The position numbers were made by a program, and so were the translations under genes. 64,000 nucleotides of DNA from Chloroflexota bacterium (GTDB lineage: Bacteria; Chloroflexota; UBA11872). The notes under the pieces are model-generated. The model saw only the letters and a program-made list of their open reading frames with translations. It did no database searches and was not told the DNA's origin. Below, one piece after another: positions 8,550 through 18,600 of the stretch. Where the stretch lies: NCBI GenBank assembly GCA_026707585.1, contig JAPOWQ010000036.1, positions 1 to 64,000 of the forward strand, read 5' to 3'. Position 1 is the stretch's first letter. The number at the start of each line of letters is the position of its first letter.

Positions 8550-8966
8550 TCAGGCAGGCTCGATCCGAATTGACGTGCCCGTGCGTACTCGTCGCAAGTG
8601 GTCAACGGGCGGATCGTTGATGCGCCCCACCACATTCACCGGACTGGCCGCGCGTATTTCGTTGCGCTGACTGGCCGGGGTTCGCCCAAAGAACACGCAA
8701 AACGCCAACCCCGGCGGCCAATACGCCAGGTCGCCGACGTCCACGATGTCCGAAGCGTCAGGCTCCTGGTCGGCTTGCACGCCGATGTCAAAGTAGAACT
8801 CATGTCCCCAGGTGTTGACCGTGCGCGCGATCGGCAGCGCCTTCCAAACGGCGTCGGCCGTCGGAGTATCGAAGAGCGTGCCGTCCATCTCGATGTCGCC
8901 AACGGTGATGGTGATGGCTCGGGGCATTCCGGGGCAGGCTGAAGCGGAGCACGCTGACCTTAGCAA
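8550..8966 (-). CDS. Cyclophilin-like domain protein (TM1367-type)
   Basis: 'ITITVGDIEMDGTLFDTPTADAVWKALPIARTVNTWGHEFYFDIGV...VGDLAYWPPGLAFCVFFGRTPAS...SPVNVVGRI' is characteristic of the family. Confidence 0.85.
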   Translation of the reverse strand: MLRSACSASACPGMPRAITITVGDIEMDGTLFDTPTADAVWKALPIARTVNTWGHEFYFDIGVQADQEPDASDIVDVGDLAYWPPGLAFCVFFGRTPASQRNEIRAASPVNVVGRINDPPVDHLRRVRTGTSIRIEPA

Positions 8967-9054
8967 CCTCGCCGACGGCGTGGCGACGGGCGCCTTGACA
9001 TGTCAACCCGATCCGACGCCCCAATTGATACGCGCGAGGAGGTGCGAACGAGAG

Positions 9055-11094
9055 CTAGGTGAGCTGGGCAGCCTTCTCCGCATATTTCTGTACGGTCGTG
9101 GCGAACTCCGCGTGGCTCCAGGTCAGTGGGCTCACGCTCAGGGGCGCACCGGAGTATGGATGGACCTGTTCGGCCAGCGTGCCGCTCGGCAGAGCGCGAT
9201 CCGCCACCCAGGCCAAAATATCGTGGGCCGGCTTGAGGTCGGCCTCCGTTTCCGCCAGCACCGCGTACCACTGCGCGAGCCACAGCGTGCAAATGAACCA
9301 GGGGTTGCCGGGCACATTGCGGATGTCGCTGCTGACCTGGTGGTAGTAGTCGTTCTGATAACGCGCCACGCCGCCGACCGAGGTTTTGACGCTCAGTTCG
9401 TCGCGGACGCTTTCCATGGTGGACCGCACGCGCGTGTCATTCGGCTCGAACATCCCAAAGCGCCAGACGCCATGGACGCTGGCATCAATATTGAGATCCG
9501 GCGTCAGCGATCCGTCGTCGTTCACCTCAACGCGACGGATAAACCGCCCGTGCTCCTCGCTGTACAAGTGCTCCAGCGCCGCCGCTCGGATCTCGGCTGC
9601 CGCCGTCCGGTAGTGCGAGGCTCTATCCAACTCGCCGAACCCCTCGGCAAACTCCGCTGCCGCCTCGAGCCCCGCCCACACCGAAGCAACGGTAAACGCA
9701 TGGATGCCCAGGCGTTCTTCCCACAAGTCCCACGAGGCCGCTGGCAAACCGCTGGGCTCATGCCGATACCGGACCATGAAGTCGGCCGCCCTTTTGACCA
9801 GCGGGGCATAGACGCCGCGGATGAACTCGGTGTCCATGAACCGCTGGTTATAGCGTTGCAGGGCCCACAGCACCAGCGCGGTCTCGTCTTCCTGGATGGG
9901 CAGCACGCGCCGCCGATTGGCATCGGCCCATGGATGCCAACTGCTGCCCGGTGAACCGTCCGGATGGTACTTGTGCAGCATGAAGCCCCCCGGCTGCAGG
10001 GCCCGGCGGCAGAACTGGAAGAAGCGCGCGGCCAACTCGCGCTGGTTGGCGCCGATCAGCGCCTCCGCCACCAGCGCCCCGTCCCGCGGCCACATGTAAC
10101 TGTAGGTATCGCGGCCAAACTGCAGGATGTCGCTGTCGTTCGCCGCGATAATCGCGCCGCCGTCGTCGATCTGCGTGCGCACGACCAGCATGCTGCGGCG
10201 GTAGAGGTCGCGGCTGGCCGGTCCCAGCGGCCAGAGATCGGTCGGGTCGCGCGTGACCCAGTAGGACCAGTAGTCGCTGGTTCGGCGGATGAAACTCTCC
10301 GGCGTGCGGGTCACCACGGTGTCGTTGTGGTCCTTTGCCCGGAAGAAGTCGTCGGAAGCCACGATCCAATAATGGGCCGTGGCCTCGCCGCCGCCCGCGG
10401 CCGGCACGCGCACCGACCCCACGCTGTCCACTTGCCCCTGGGCGATGGGGTTCCCCTCTAGGCGTCCGTCTTCGGCATCCAGCCACGTCCCCTGCGCGGC
10501 GTCTTCGGACTTTCCCCCAACGCTGTACTCGTCGAATCCCACCTTGTCCCCAACCTGCGCGTTGCACAGGAAGTTCACGTTGCGCTTGTAGTGGACGATG
10601 CCCTGGGTCCACGGGTCGAAATAGGCCGTGTCTCCGATCCCATCCCGCTCCAGCCAGAAGTCGGCGTGGAAATACAGGGTGAACGTGCGTTCGCGGTTCG
10701 CGAGGTTCCGGAGGGTGACCCGGCGCACGTAGATCGGGCGGTCGAAGTCCACCGCGTCGGCGCAGACTAGCTCTACCCCGAGGCGCGAATTCCGGAGCCG
10801 AACGTGGGTGACGAGCGTGTTGTCGGCGTAGTCCAGCTCACGCGACCACTCGTCGTTGCTGATCCATGAAAATTGTTCGCCTGCACCCACGCCGAATCGG
10901 CAGGCTCGTCCTCCCGTCTGGTTCTCCGACCCGACCCGTGGGTAGTAGATGTCGCGCACGCGGTAGCGCGAGTCGAAGTTGACCAGAAAAGATCCGTTGC
11001 CCAAGGCCAGGTCGCGCGGCATGGCGTGAGCTCCGCTGACTCCAAGCGCCGCGCACATTGTTGCAATTGGCCGCGCCGCTGGGTAGCGCAGCAA
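9055..11094 (-). CDS. Glycoside hydrolase family 15 (glucoamylase-type)
   Basis: 'YSYMWPRDGALVAEALIGANQRELAARFFQF', 'SWDLWEERLGIHAFTVASVWAGLEAAAEFAE', 'PLTWSHAEFATTVQKYAEK'. True start probably near 11022 (MPRDLALGNGSF). Confidence 0.93.
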   Translation of the reverse strand: MLRYPAARPIATMCAALGVSGAHAMPRDLALGNGSFLVNFDSRYRVRDIYYPRVGSENQTGGRACRFGVGAGEQFSWISNDEWSRELDYADNTLVTHVRLRNSRLGVELVCADAVDFDRPIYVRRVTLRNLANRERTFTLYFHADFWLERDGIGDTAYFDPWTQGIVHYKRNVNFLCNAQVGDKVGFDEYSVGGKSEDAAQGTWLDAEDGRLEGNPIAQGQVDSVGSVRVPAAGGGEATAHYWIVASDDFFRAKDHNDTVVTRTPESFIRRTSDYWSYWVTRDPTDLWPLGPASRDLYRRSMLVVRTQIDDGGAIIAANDSDILQFGRDTYSYMWPRDGALVAEALIGANQRELAARFFQFCRRALQPGGFMLHKYHPDGSPGSSWHPWADANRRRVLPIQEDETALVLWALQRYNQRFMDTEFIRGVYAPLVKRAADFMVRYRHEPSGLPAASWDLWEERLGIHAFTVASVWAGLEAAAEFAEGFGELDRASHYRTAAAEIRAAALEHLYSEEHGRFIRRVEVNDDGSLTPDLNIDASVHGVWRFGMFEPNDTRVRSTMESVRDELSVKTSVGGVARYQNDYYHQVSSDIRNVPGNPWFICTLWLAQWYAVLAETEADLKPAHDILAWVADRALPSGTLAEQVHPYSGAPLSVSPLTWSHAEFATTVQKYAEKAAQLT

Positions 11095-11477
11095 TTGAGC
11101 AACGGGAAACCGCCCGGGCTCCGAGCCGTGGGCCGGGTTCGATCGGTTCGCCGGCCGTCATGCCGGCGCCGGCGGAGATTTGGCCACAGGCAACCGCCGC
11201 GCCCTCCAAGGCGGCCATAGGCCAGCCGCGGGCAGAGCGGTCTGGGGCCTCCTGGCGAAGTCGGGAGTCAGCTTGATGTCGCAACGTGGCATGGCGACAG
11301 GTGCTCCGCCGGAGTCGGCGTGCCTGTCTCGAAGCGAGCGGAGCAGGCCGGAGCGGCTTTCCGCGTTCGCGGAAACTAGAACGCAAACTGACGCCCGACT
11401 ACTCGCGGCGCCCAGTGGAAAGATGCTTGTCTGGCGGATAAGGTGGACGAATCTTGCGCTCCTTGCCCACACACTAG

Positions 11478-11990
11478 TTGATGTCAGACGACGACCCGAC
11501 TGCCGGTACCGCGCACGAATGGACCGAGCGCCTGGCAAAGCAGGAACCGCAGGGGGGATCGTCGGCCGCGGCGCTGGAGCGCTGCGTGGCTGATCTGGTC
11601 AACGCGGTCGACAAGGGTGTGGCCGACGAGGTGTCCCCCTACGCGCTCATCCCCTCAGAGTTCAACCTCCTGCGGGTGTGCGCAAATGGACCGTGCGCCG
11701 CCACGCAACTGGCCGGCGTCCTGCCCGTCGATGCATCTCGCATTAGCCGCATGGTGACCCGGCTGGTCAACATGGGCCTGGTGCGGCGGCAGCGACTACG
11801 AAGCGACCGTCGTGTCGTGCTGCTGCATCTGACCGACAAGGGACAGGAATTGACGTCGCGTGTCAATCAGCGGGTGCAAAGCCACGTCTCCGGGCTGCTC
11901 AACGGCGTCAGCGATCGCGAGATGCGCGTGTTCGAGTCCGTCACCTCCAAGATCGTCGCCAACTATGCGACGCTGAAGCAATCGCGGTAA
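11478..11990 (+). CDS. MarR-family transcriptional regulator
   Basis: 'SEFNLLRVCANGPCAATQLAGVLPVDASRISRMVTRLVNMGLVRRQRLRSDRRVVLLHLTDKGQEL' winged HTH. Confidence 0.9.
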   Translation: MMSDDDPTAGTAHEWTERLAKQEPQGGSSAAALERCVADLVNAVDKGVADEVSPYALIPSEFNLLRVCANGPCAATQLAGVLPVDASRISRMVTRLVNMGLVRRQRLRSDRRVVLLHLTDKGQELTSRVNQRVQSHVSGLLNGVSDREMRVFESVTSKIVANYATLKQSR

Positions 11991-12132
11991 CGGGAAGCGA
12001 AACACTCTCCCGGCGGCCAAACCGCCCAGTCCGCCTCGGATCTGTTCACCGACTCTTGCTGAGTTTCCGGAATGCGCCGTCGAACGATGGCGCTGCGGCG
12101 GGTGCGCACTGTGCACAGCGTCCCTGGGTCCA

Positions 12133-13122
12133 TCAGGCGAGCCAGACGTGGTTTGCAGCTCCGGGTTGGACCACTCCGCGCAACGGCCTGTAGCCCAGGC
12201 ACTCGCCGGAAGCAATGGCGCCACAGGCGCTGGGGTGGCTGATCCACTGCTTGAGTGCGCGCTCCATGCTGTCGAAATGCCGCTCGGTCGCCACACCGTA
12301 CTCCGTTGCCGCATCACGCACCGCCGTCGATAGCAGCCAATCTTCGATGACGCTGGATAAGTGAGCTACGACCTCGGCTGTCGCGCAGGATGTGAACGAG
12401 GGTGACGGCGTGATGTTCCTGAAGCTGGCTTCCATCTAATGCCGCTTCAGTTCTTTCCCGATGCTGGGGTGGCCGTCGGCGGCGGTGATGTGTTCGGAGA
12501 GCCCTGCCCAGGACTCGCCGATAACTTCGTAGTCGGGCGCGAGGACCGAGGATCCGAAATTCGCTTCACGGGCCGAGACGAGGCCGCCGGGTTTCAAGAC
12601 CCGCTTCACCTCGGCCAGCACGGCCCGGGTATCCGGAACGGACGTGACAATGGCGTGGCCGTGCACCAGGTCGGAGTAATCGTCCTCGAAGGGATGATCA
12701 GTCACGACGCCCACGTGGAACGTCGCGTGGCCGTGTCCGCCCGCTTCCGCGATAGACCTCGCCATATCGATCTGTGACGGCTCCATATCGATGCCGTGAA
12801 TCTCTCCGGGCGCGATCAACTCGGCCAGGCCGATCGAAATCGTGCCCGGCCCACAACCACAGTCGGGAACGCGCAGACCGGGCTTGAGCTAGCGGAGCAG
12901 ATGTGCGGCATGACTGTGCGCCGTCCGCCGCTTGGACTGTCGGAGGATGGCCGCACCGAATCCCATCGCGTAGTGCGGCGCGGCGGATGTCGGCTCAGTC
13001 ACGGCTCCCGATGCCCGCGCCTCTGCAGGCCATGGATGTTCACGTGAACGCGTGTCTATGTACTCAGGACGTTCGACCTCGCCGGCACGCGCGAGACGTC
13101 GTCTTTCGACCGACGTGGACAA
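12133..13122 (-). pseudogene. SAM-dependent methyltransferase paralog interrupted by two in-frame TAG codons
   Basis: One continuous minus frame built from ORFs 13122..12889, 12819..12436 and 12435..12133. It aligns end to end without visible gaps to the intact gene 13244..14071. TAG codons: in 'AAHLLR*LKPGLRVPDCGCGPGTISIG' and at 12436-12438 in 'GKELKRH*MEASF'. Confidence 0.8.
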
Positions 13123-13243
13123 ACCGCTGGCGGCGAATCCGGCCCAAAGTCAGCCCTGGCCGGGTAGCGACGAAGATTCCGGCGACCCGGCCGGTGGGAG
13201 GAGTGCCTACCGCTTCCCTACCGACCTGGACGGCCGCTGCGAA

Positions 13244-14071
13244 TCAGGGCGGCGGCTTCCGAGCCAGCATTTCGCCATGGGCGACGGCGGCAAAGGCGCC
13301 GGGATGGTCCTTCCATTTCTCGTAGGCGATACCGATGTGCTTGCACAGCTCCGGGGTTGCGGCCCCGTATTTGATGGCCGCTTCGGTGATTTCGGGAGAA
13401 AGGAACCACTGCAGGGCGATGCCATAAATGAAGGCGACTTCCTCAGGCGTGGTGTAGGTATCGAACGAAGCGCCCACGCGGATGCTGGCAAAGCCGGCCT
13501 CAATGAAATGGGACTTCATGTCCTTACCCATTTGCGGGTGGCCTTCGTCGGCTGCAAGCAGGTCTTCGAACATGTCCCAGGCTTTCCTGATTACGCCGAA
13601 GTCGGGATGCGTGAAGCTTGACTCGGCGATCATTTCACGGCTGGCGATGAGACTGCCGGGCTTGAGGACCCGCTTCACCTCGCGCAGGACCGCCTGGGTA
13701 TCCGGAACATGCATGAGGACGTTGTGGCAGTGGGCAACGTCGAAGGCATCGTCCTCGAACGGAAGATCCGTGACGTCGCCAACGTGGAACGCGGCGTTGT
13801 CCCGTCCATACCGCTCGGCAAACATCCTCGCCAGATCGATCTGCGATGCCTCCATGTCAACGCCGTGGACTTCACCCGGCGATACGGCCTCGGCGAGTCC
13901 GATCGTTATGGTGCCCGGCCCGCACCCAAAGTCAAGGACCCGGAGGCCGGGCTCCAGATGGGGGAGCAGGTAGGCGGCGTTAGCCGAGGCCGAGACTCGC
14001 AGGAGCGCCTGGAGGTACTCTTCGCCATATCCCATTGTGTAGTCGGGCGTCCCCGACAACTCGTCAGTCAC
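13244..14071 (-). CDS. Class I SAM-dependent methyltransferase (UbiE-like)
   Basis: 'GLRVLDFGCGPGTITIGLAEAVSPGEVHGVDMEASQIDLAR', 'LPFEDDAFDVAHCHNVLMHVPDTQAVLREVKRVLKPGSL'. Confidence 0.95.
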   Translation of the reverse strand: MTDELSGTPDYTMGYGEEYLQALLRVSASANAAYLLPHLEPGLRVLDFGCGPGTITIGLAEAVSPGEVHGVDMEASQIDLARMFAERYGRDNAAFHVGDVTDLPFEDDAFDVAHCHNVLMHVPDTQAVLREVKRVLKPGSLIASREMIAESSFTHPDFGVIRKAWDMFEDLLAADEGHPQMGKDMKSHFIEAGFASIRVGASFDTYTTPEEVAFIYGIALQWFLSPEITEAAIKYGAATPELCKHIGIAYEKWKDHPGAFAAVAHGEMLARKPPP

Positions 14072-14815
14072 ATTTCACCCAAAACCCCTAGACACTCTCT
14101 GGGATCTGTTCCAGCCTGCGCACGCCGCGCCAGCGTACGCCCCACCCTATGCTTACCCTAGCGGGATGACACTATCTTCACAATTTCCAGTTTCGCGGTC
14201 AAGGATGAGGATGTCATCACGTCTACCACTGGTACGCTCGAACGGCCTGTCCCAGACATCGATCCGGGGTGAGGTCTGGGTCGCCGGCCGACCAGCGTCC
14301 CAGTGAGCGCACCGCACGTCGGATTCACGCGAATCAGGTTCCCCGGGCGCGGACTGACTGTTGGCTCACGACCTGTCCCGATGTCGTTGCGACGGCGTTC
14401 GCGCAGCCGTGGGAATCCGCCTGCACGCCCGACTTTGGCGTAGACGGCCTGGCGGACTGTCCGCTCGCCTCGCATCACGCTTCGGGCGGCGCCCACGCCT
14501 GTGCCAAGGTCGCCGGGATTCGGACGATTCACTCTCGCGACGCGAGTGCGGCACGCCACCCGAGGTGCGGAGCCTCGCACGCGTTATCCCGCTACGCGGC
14601 AAGCGGGTGGGACGCCCCCACTGGTTCCCGAGACCGATACGGCGTACCCGGAGCGCCGTTCGCGCGGGTGCTCACGGATCGGAGCCGCGAGGCGTCGCCC
14701 AGGCCGCCGTGTCCGCCCGCGCCAGACTTGGACCGGCGCTGGCGTCAAACATCCCGACCACGCATGCTTGGCACAATAGATGGTATAACATTGAATGAGA
14801 ATGCAGAAAATGTTC

Positions 14816-14845
14816 TTGACAGCTAATGTGGAGGCATTGTATGTT
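14816..14845 (+). promoter_or_regulatory. Sigma-70-like promoter for the second MarR gene
   Basis: TTGACA at 14816-14821, 18-bp spacer, TATGTT at 14840-14845, in a locally AT-rich stretch 23 nt before the ATG at 14868. Confidence 0.5.
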
Positions 14846-14867
14846 CACGCGATGGATGCCTGTGTGA

Positions 14868-15524
14868 ATGGTTGTTCATCCAACAAAACGCCTCCAGCGG
14901 GGGCGGTGGAACGAGGAATGCCGGCTGGTGTCTGAACCGCAACGCGGCGATCTCGACGAACCGAACGTCGACCTGCGAGTCCTCTGTACCAGCGTGATTC
15001 GCGGGTACGTCGCATTGGCGACCGGGCCGGTCGACGAAGCGGGCCTGACGCTCCCGCAATGGGGCGTCCTGGAACGGTGCGCCAGGGGCCAGGCCAACAC
15101 CATCACCGAGCTGACCGAGATCGTGCCGGTCGATCAAGCATCCATCAGCCGCGCTGCGGACAAGCTGGTTCGGCTGGGCCTCCTCAAGCGACAACGCCAA
15201 TCACGAGACCGGCGTGTGGTGCGCTTGGAGGCAACCGCCAAGGGCCAAGCGTTAGTACGCCACCTCTCGCCTGAAATAGCGGCGGTGTACGCCGTGCTCT
15301 TGGAAGGAATCCAGGACGACGAGCTTCAAGTCTTTACTCGGGTCGCTCGGAAAATATCGGCCAACGCCCGTGGCCGACCAGTCGTGGAAAGGAGGAAGGT
15401 GACAACGGTGCTGCGTCACAGTAGGGCCCGCCCCGACCAAGAGATGGGCCCCACCGTGACGGCCAAAGCCTTGGTGAGTTACCCAAGGCTGCGACGTCTC
15501 AAGCCTATCGTCAAGCCCGCCTGA
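14868..15524 (+). CDS. MarR-family transcriptional regulator
   Basis: 'LTLPQWGVLERCARGQANTITELTEIVPVDQASISRAADKLVRLGLLKRQRQSRDRRVVRLEATAKGQALV'. Confidence 0.9.
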   Translation: MVVHPTKRLQRGRWNEECRLVSEPQRGDLDEPNVDLRVLCTSVIRGYVALATGPVDEAGLTLPQWGVLERCARGQANTITELTEIVPVDQASISRAADKLVRLGLLKRQRQSRDRRVVRLEATAKGQALVRHLSPEIAAVYAVLLEGIQDDELQVFTRVARKISANARGRPVVERRKVTTVLRHSRARPDQEMGPTVTAKALVSYPRLRRLKPIVKPA

Positions 15525-15569
15525 AAGCAATCTAAACCCCTAGGCGGGTCGATCTCAAAGGCTTGAGAT
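15497..15569 (+). promoter_or_regulatory. Nested inverted repeats with a competing hairpin, between MarR and the giant surface gene
   Basis: Outer arms TCTCAAGCC (15497-15505)/GGCTTGAGA (15560-15568); inner arms CCCGCCT (15516-15522)/AGGCGGG (15542-15548). Alternative hairpin ATCTCAA (15552-15558)/TTGAGAT (15563-15569) reuses the outer 3' arm. Confidence 0.5.
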
Positions 15570-15647
15570 GCCCTCGCGCCGGCCGAGTCGACGCTCGGCC
15601 GTGCGCGGGTGGAGTTGGCCTGGCGCCCTTGTTCGCCGACAGGCTCT

Positions 15648-18600
15648 ATGCGTACGTTCCGCACGAACAGGGTCGGTGCCCGAAGGCAATGGCGGTTTCC
15701 TCGAGTCAGCGCGCGTGTGATTGCCCTGGCCCTGCTCGCCGCATTTGTCATGGTGACGGCGCTCTCCGGCGACGCGTCAGCTTCCTCGTCGTCACCGAAC
15801 GACGGCGACGCGCCCAACACCTTGTCCACCCCGGACCCAACGCCCACGGGGGCTCTCACCCCCGAGCCCGTGCCGACTGAAGCTCCCACGCCCGAGCCGA
15901 CCCCGACCCCCGAACCGACGGCGACTCCCGAGCCCACGCCCGAGCCGACCCCGACCCCCGAACCGACGGCGACTCCCGAGCCCACCCCCGAGCCGACGCC
16001 CGCACCGACTGCAACACCCGAGCCCACGCCGACTCCGGACCCGGACCCCTCGTCGGAGCCTCAGGCGGAATTGCCGCCCTACTTCCCGGCAGCCATGAAC
16101 CGGATCGAGTTCGACAAGGACGAGGACATCGGCACGCAGACGCTGCCGGAAGCCGCAGGCGGCGCCGGCGGCTTCGCCTACAGCCTGTCCGCGGACCTGC
16201 CGGCGGGCCTCTCGTTCGATCCGGAGACCCGTGCCCTTACCGGCACGCCTACCGCGGCGGGCGAATACACGATGACCTACACCGCCACCGACGAAGACGG
16301 TGAAGAGACATCATTTGACTTCACCATCGCCGTTCTTGCCGATCCGCCCACGGCGAGGCTTGACAACTCGATAGCCTCGGACTTGGTGAGACCGGGCACG
16401 CCGTCAGTGACGCGCACCCAATTCGACAAGCAGACGAACGCGGCCCTGGACGTGACCTGGACGGCCCCGCCCATCTCGATCGGCATCCAGAGCTACCAGG
16501 CGCGCTACCGCAAGCAGGGCACTACGACGTGGCGTACGTTCAATGAAACCTGGCTGGGCGCCAACACGCGCAGCCTCACCATCAATTCCCTGGAAAAGGG
16601 CGCCATCTACGACGTGCAACTGCGCGCCTACTACCAGGGCGGCACCTGGAGCCTGTGGTCGCACTCCGGCTCCGCGCGGACCAACCGTCCGCCCACCAAA
16701 ACCAACGTCACGATTGCCGACTGGAACACGCTGTGGCCGGCAAAGTCGAACAACGTGCTTTCGAACCTCCTTCAGGATGCTGACGGCGACACGCTGACTT
16801 GGGAAGTCATTTCGCAATATCCCGGCGTCGTCAAGCTCTGGACATCGACAGACGACGAACTGGGGGACATCTACACGACGCAGGTCCTCAACCCCGGTTC
16901 GTCGATCGTCAGTTACGGGGCGCGTGACGCCTATGGCGGCTACGTCGCTCACGTGTATACGGTTACGGCCACCGCAAACAGGACGGGCAGCGTCGCTGAG
17001 ACTGCCGCGCCCGGGACGCAGGTGAGCATTCCCAGTAGCACCGGCACACCCTACGGCGACGAGACGCTCAGCTACACCCTCACCGGCGAGGCGGCGAGCT
17101 CCGGGGCGTTCGAGATCGACTCGACAACCGGGCAGATCAGCGTCAAGCAAGGCGCCAGCCTGGACTACGAAACCAAGAGCTCCTACACCGGGCAGAAGCG
17201 CTGGTCGGTGCAGGACCAGGCGGCCGTCGTCAATCTGACCATCAACATCACCGACGTCGAAGTCGGCAAGCCTGCCGCGCCCACCCTGGCCCGCGTCGAG
17301 TTCAGCGAGCCGACCAACCCGGCCCTGGACGTGACCTGGACGCCGCCGGCCGCCAATGGGTTCACCATCACCTGGTACCAGCTGCGGTACCGCAAGCAGG
17401 CGGCCGCGGGTGCGGAGCCCGCCGAGTGGACGGTCTACAGCGAGCGGGTGCTGCAGAAGAAAGACACCAGCCTCAGGCTGTCGGACCTTGAGGCCGGCGC
17501 GACCTACGAGGTGCAAGTGCGCGCCGGCACGAATGAAGAGGGCCTGGGCCCCTGGTCGGACTCGGGAACCGGGCAGGCCAACTCGGCGCCGCAGTGGACC
17601 CAACTCGTCGCCCAGGACAAGAGTATCTCGTGGGGTTCCGTGGCCCGACTTCCGCTCGGTGGCCATTTCACGGATGCGGACGGCGACACCCTGACCCACC
17701 ACACCTCCTCGGAGTACCCCGGCATCGTGAGCGCCTGGATCGAGGATGGGCCCTGGGTGGTCGTAGAGGCGCGCAATCCGGCCACGTCCACCGTCACCTA
17801 CTGGGCGACGGACGCCTATGGCGGTCGCTCCCCGTCCGGCCCCTGGAAAATCACGGGCGTCGCCAACCCGACCCGGAACATCGCCGAGAACTCCGCGGCC
17901 GGGACCAACGTCGGTCGGGCCGTCCAGGGGAACGCCTACGGCGACGAGACCCTGACCCACTCGATGTCGGGTGAGATCGAGACGTCCGGGATGTTTGTCA
18001 TCGACTCGTCAACCGGCCAGATCAGCGTCAAGCAAGGCGCCAGCCTGGACTACGAGACCAAGAGCTCCTACACCGGCAAGGTGCACTGGACGGTGCAGGA
18101 GCAGGCCGTCGTTGCCAACCTCACCATCAATGTGACCGACATCGAGCCCGGCCAGCCCGGCACGCCAACGGTCACGCGTACGACGTTCAGCGAGCCGTCC
18201 AATCCGGCCTTGGACCTGTCCTGGACGGCGGCGGCGGCTAACGGACTGACCATTTCCGCCTACGAAGTTCAGTACCGCAAGCAAGTCGCCGAGGGCGAGA
18301 CGCCCAATGCCTGGACGGCGTACACCTACACCGACTCCGAAGAACAGGTCACCAGCAAGCTGTCGGCATCCGCCCGAAGTCTGAATCTGCCGGACCTGGA
18401 CGCGGGCGCCACCTACGAGATACAGGTGCGCGCCGTAACCGACGAAGAGGCCGGCGGCCCCTGGTCGGCCACCGGCTCCGGCCAGGCCAACCGCGCGCCG
18501 CGCCGCACAAGCGGCGGATACCCCCCCGGGCAGTTTGGTTTCGGCGCCAGGGTTCAACTTGGAGTTGTTGACATCGGCACCCTTTTCGCCGACGCGGACG

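Noticed and set aside
14158-14826. Overlapping ORFs on both strands in the 14.1-14.8 kb gap
   Set aside because: No start context, no domains, composition artefact; treated as non-coding or decayed.
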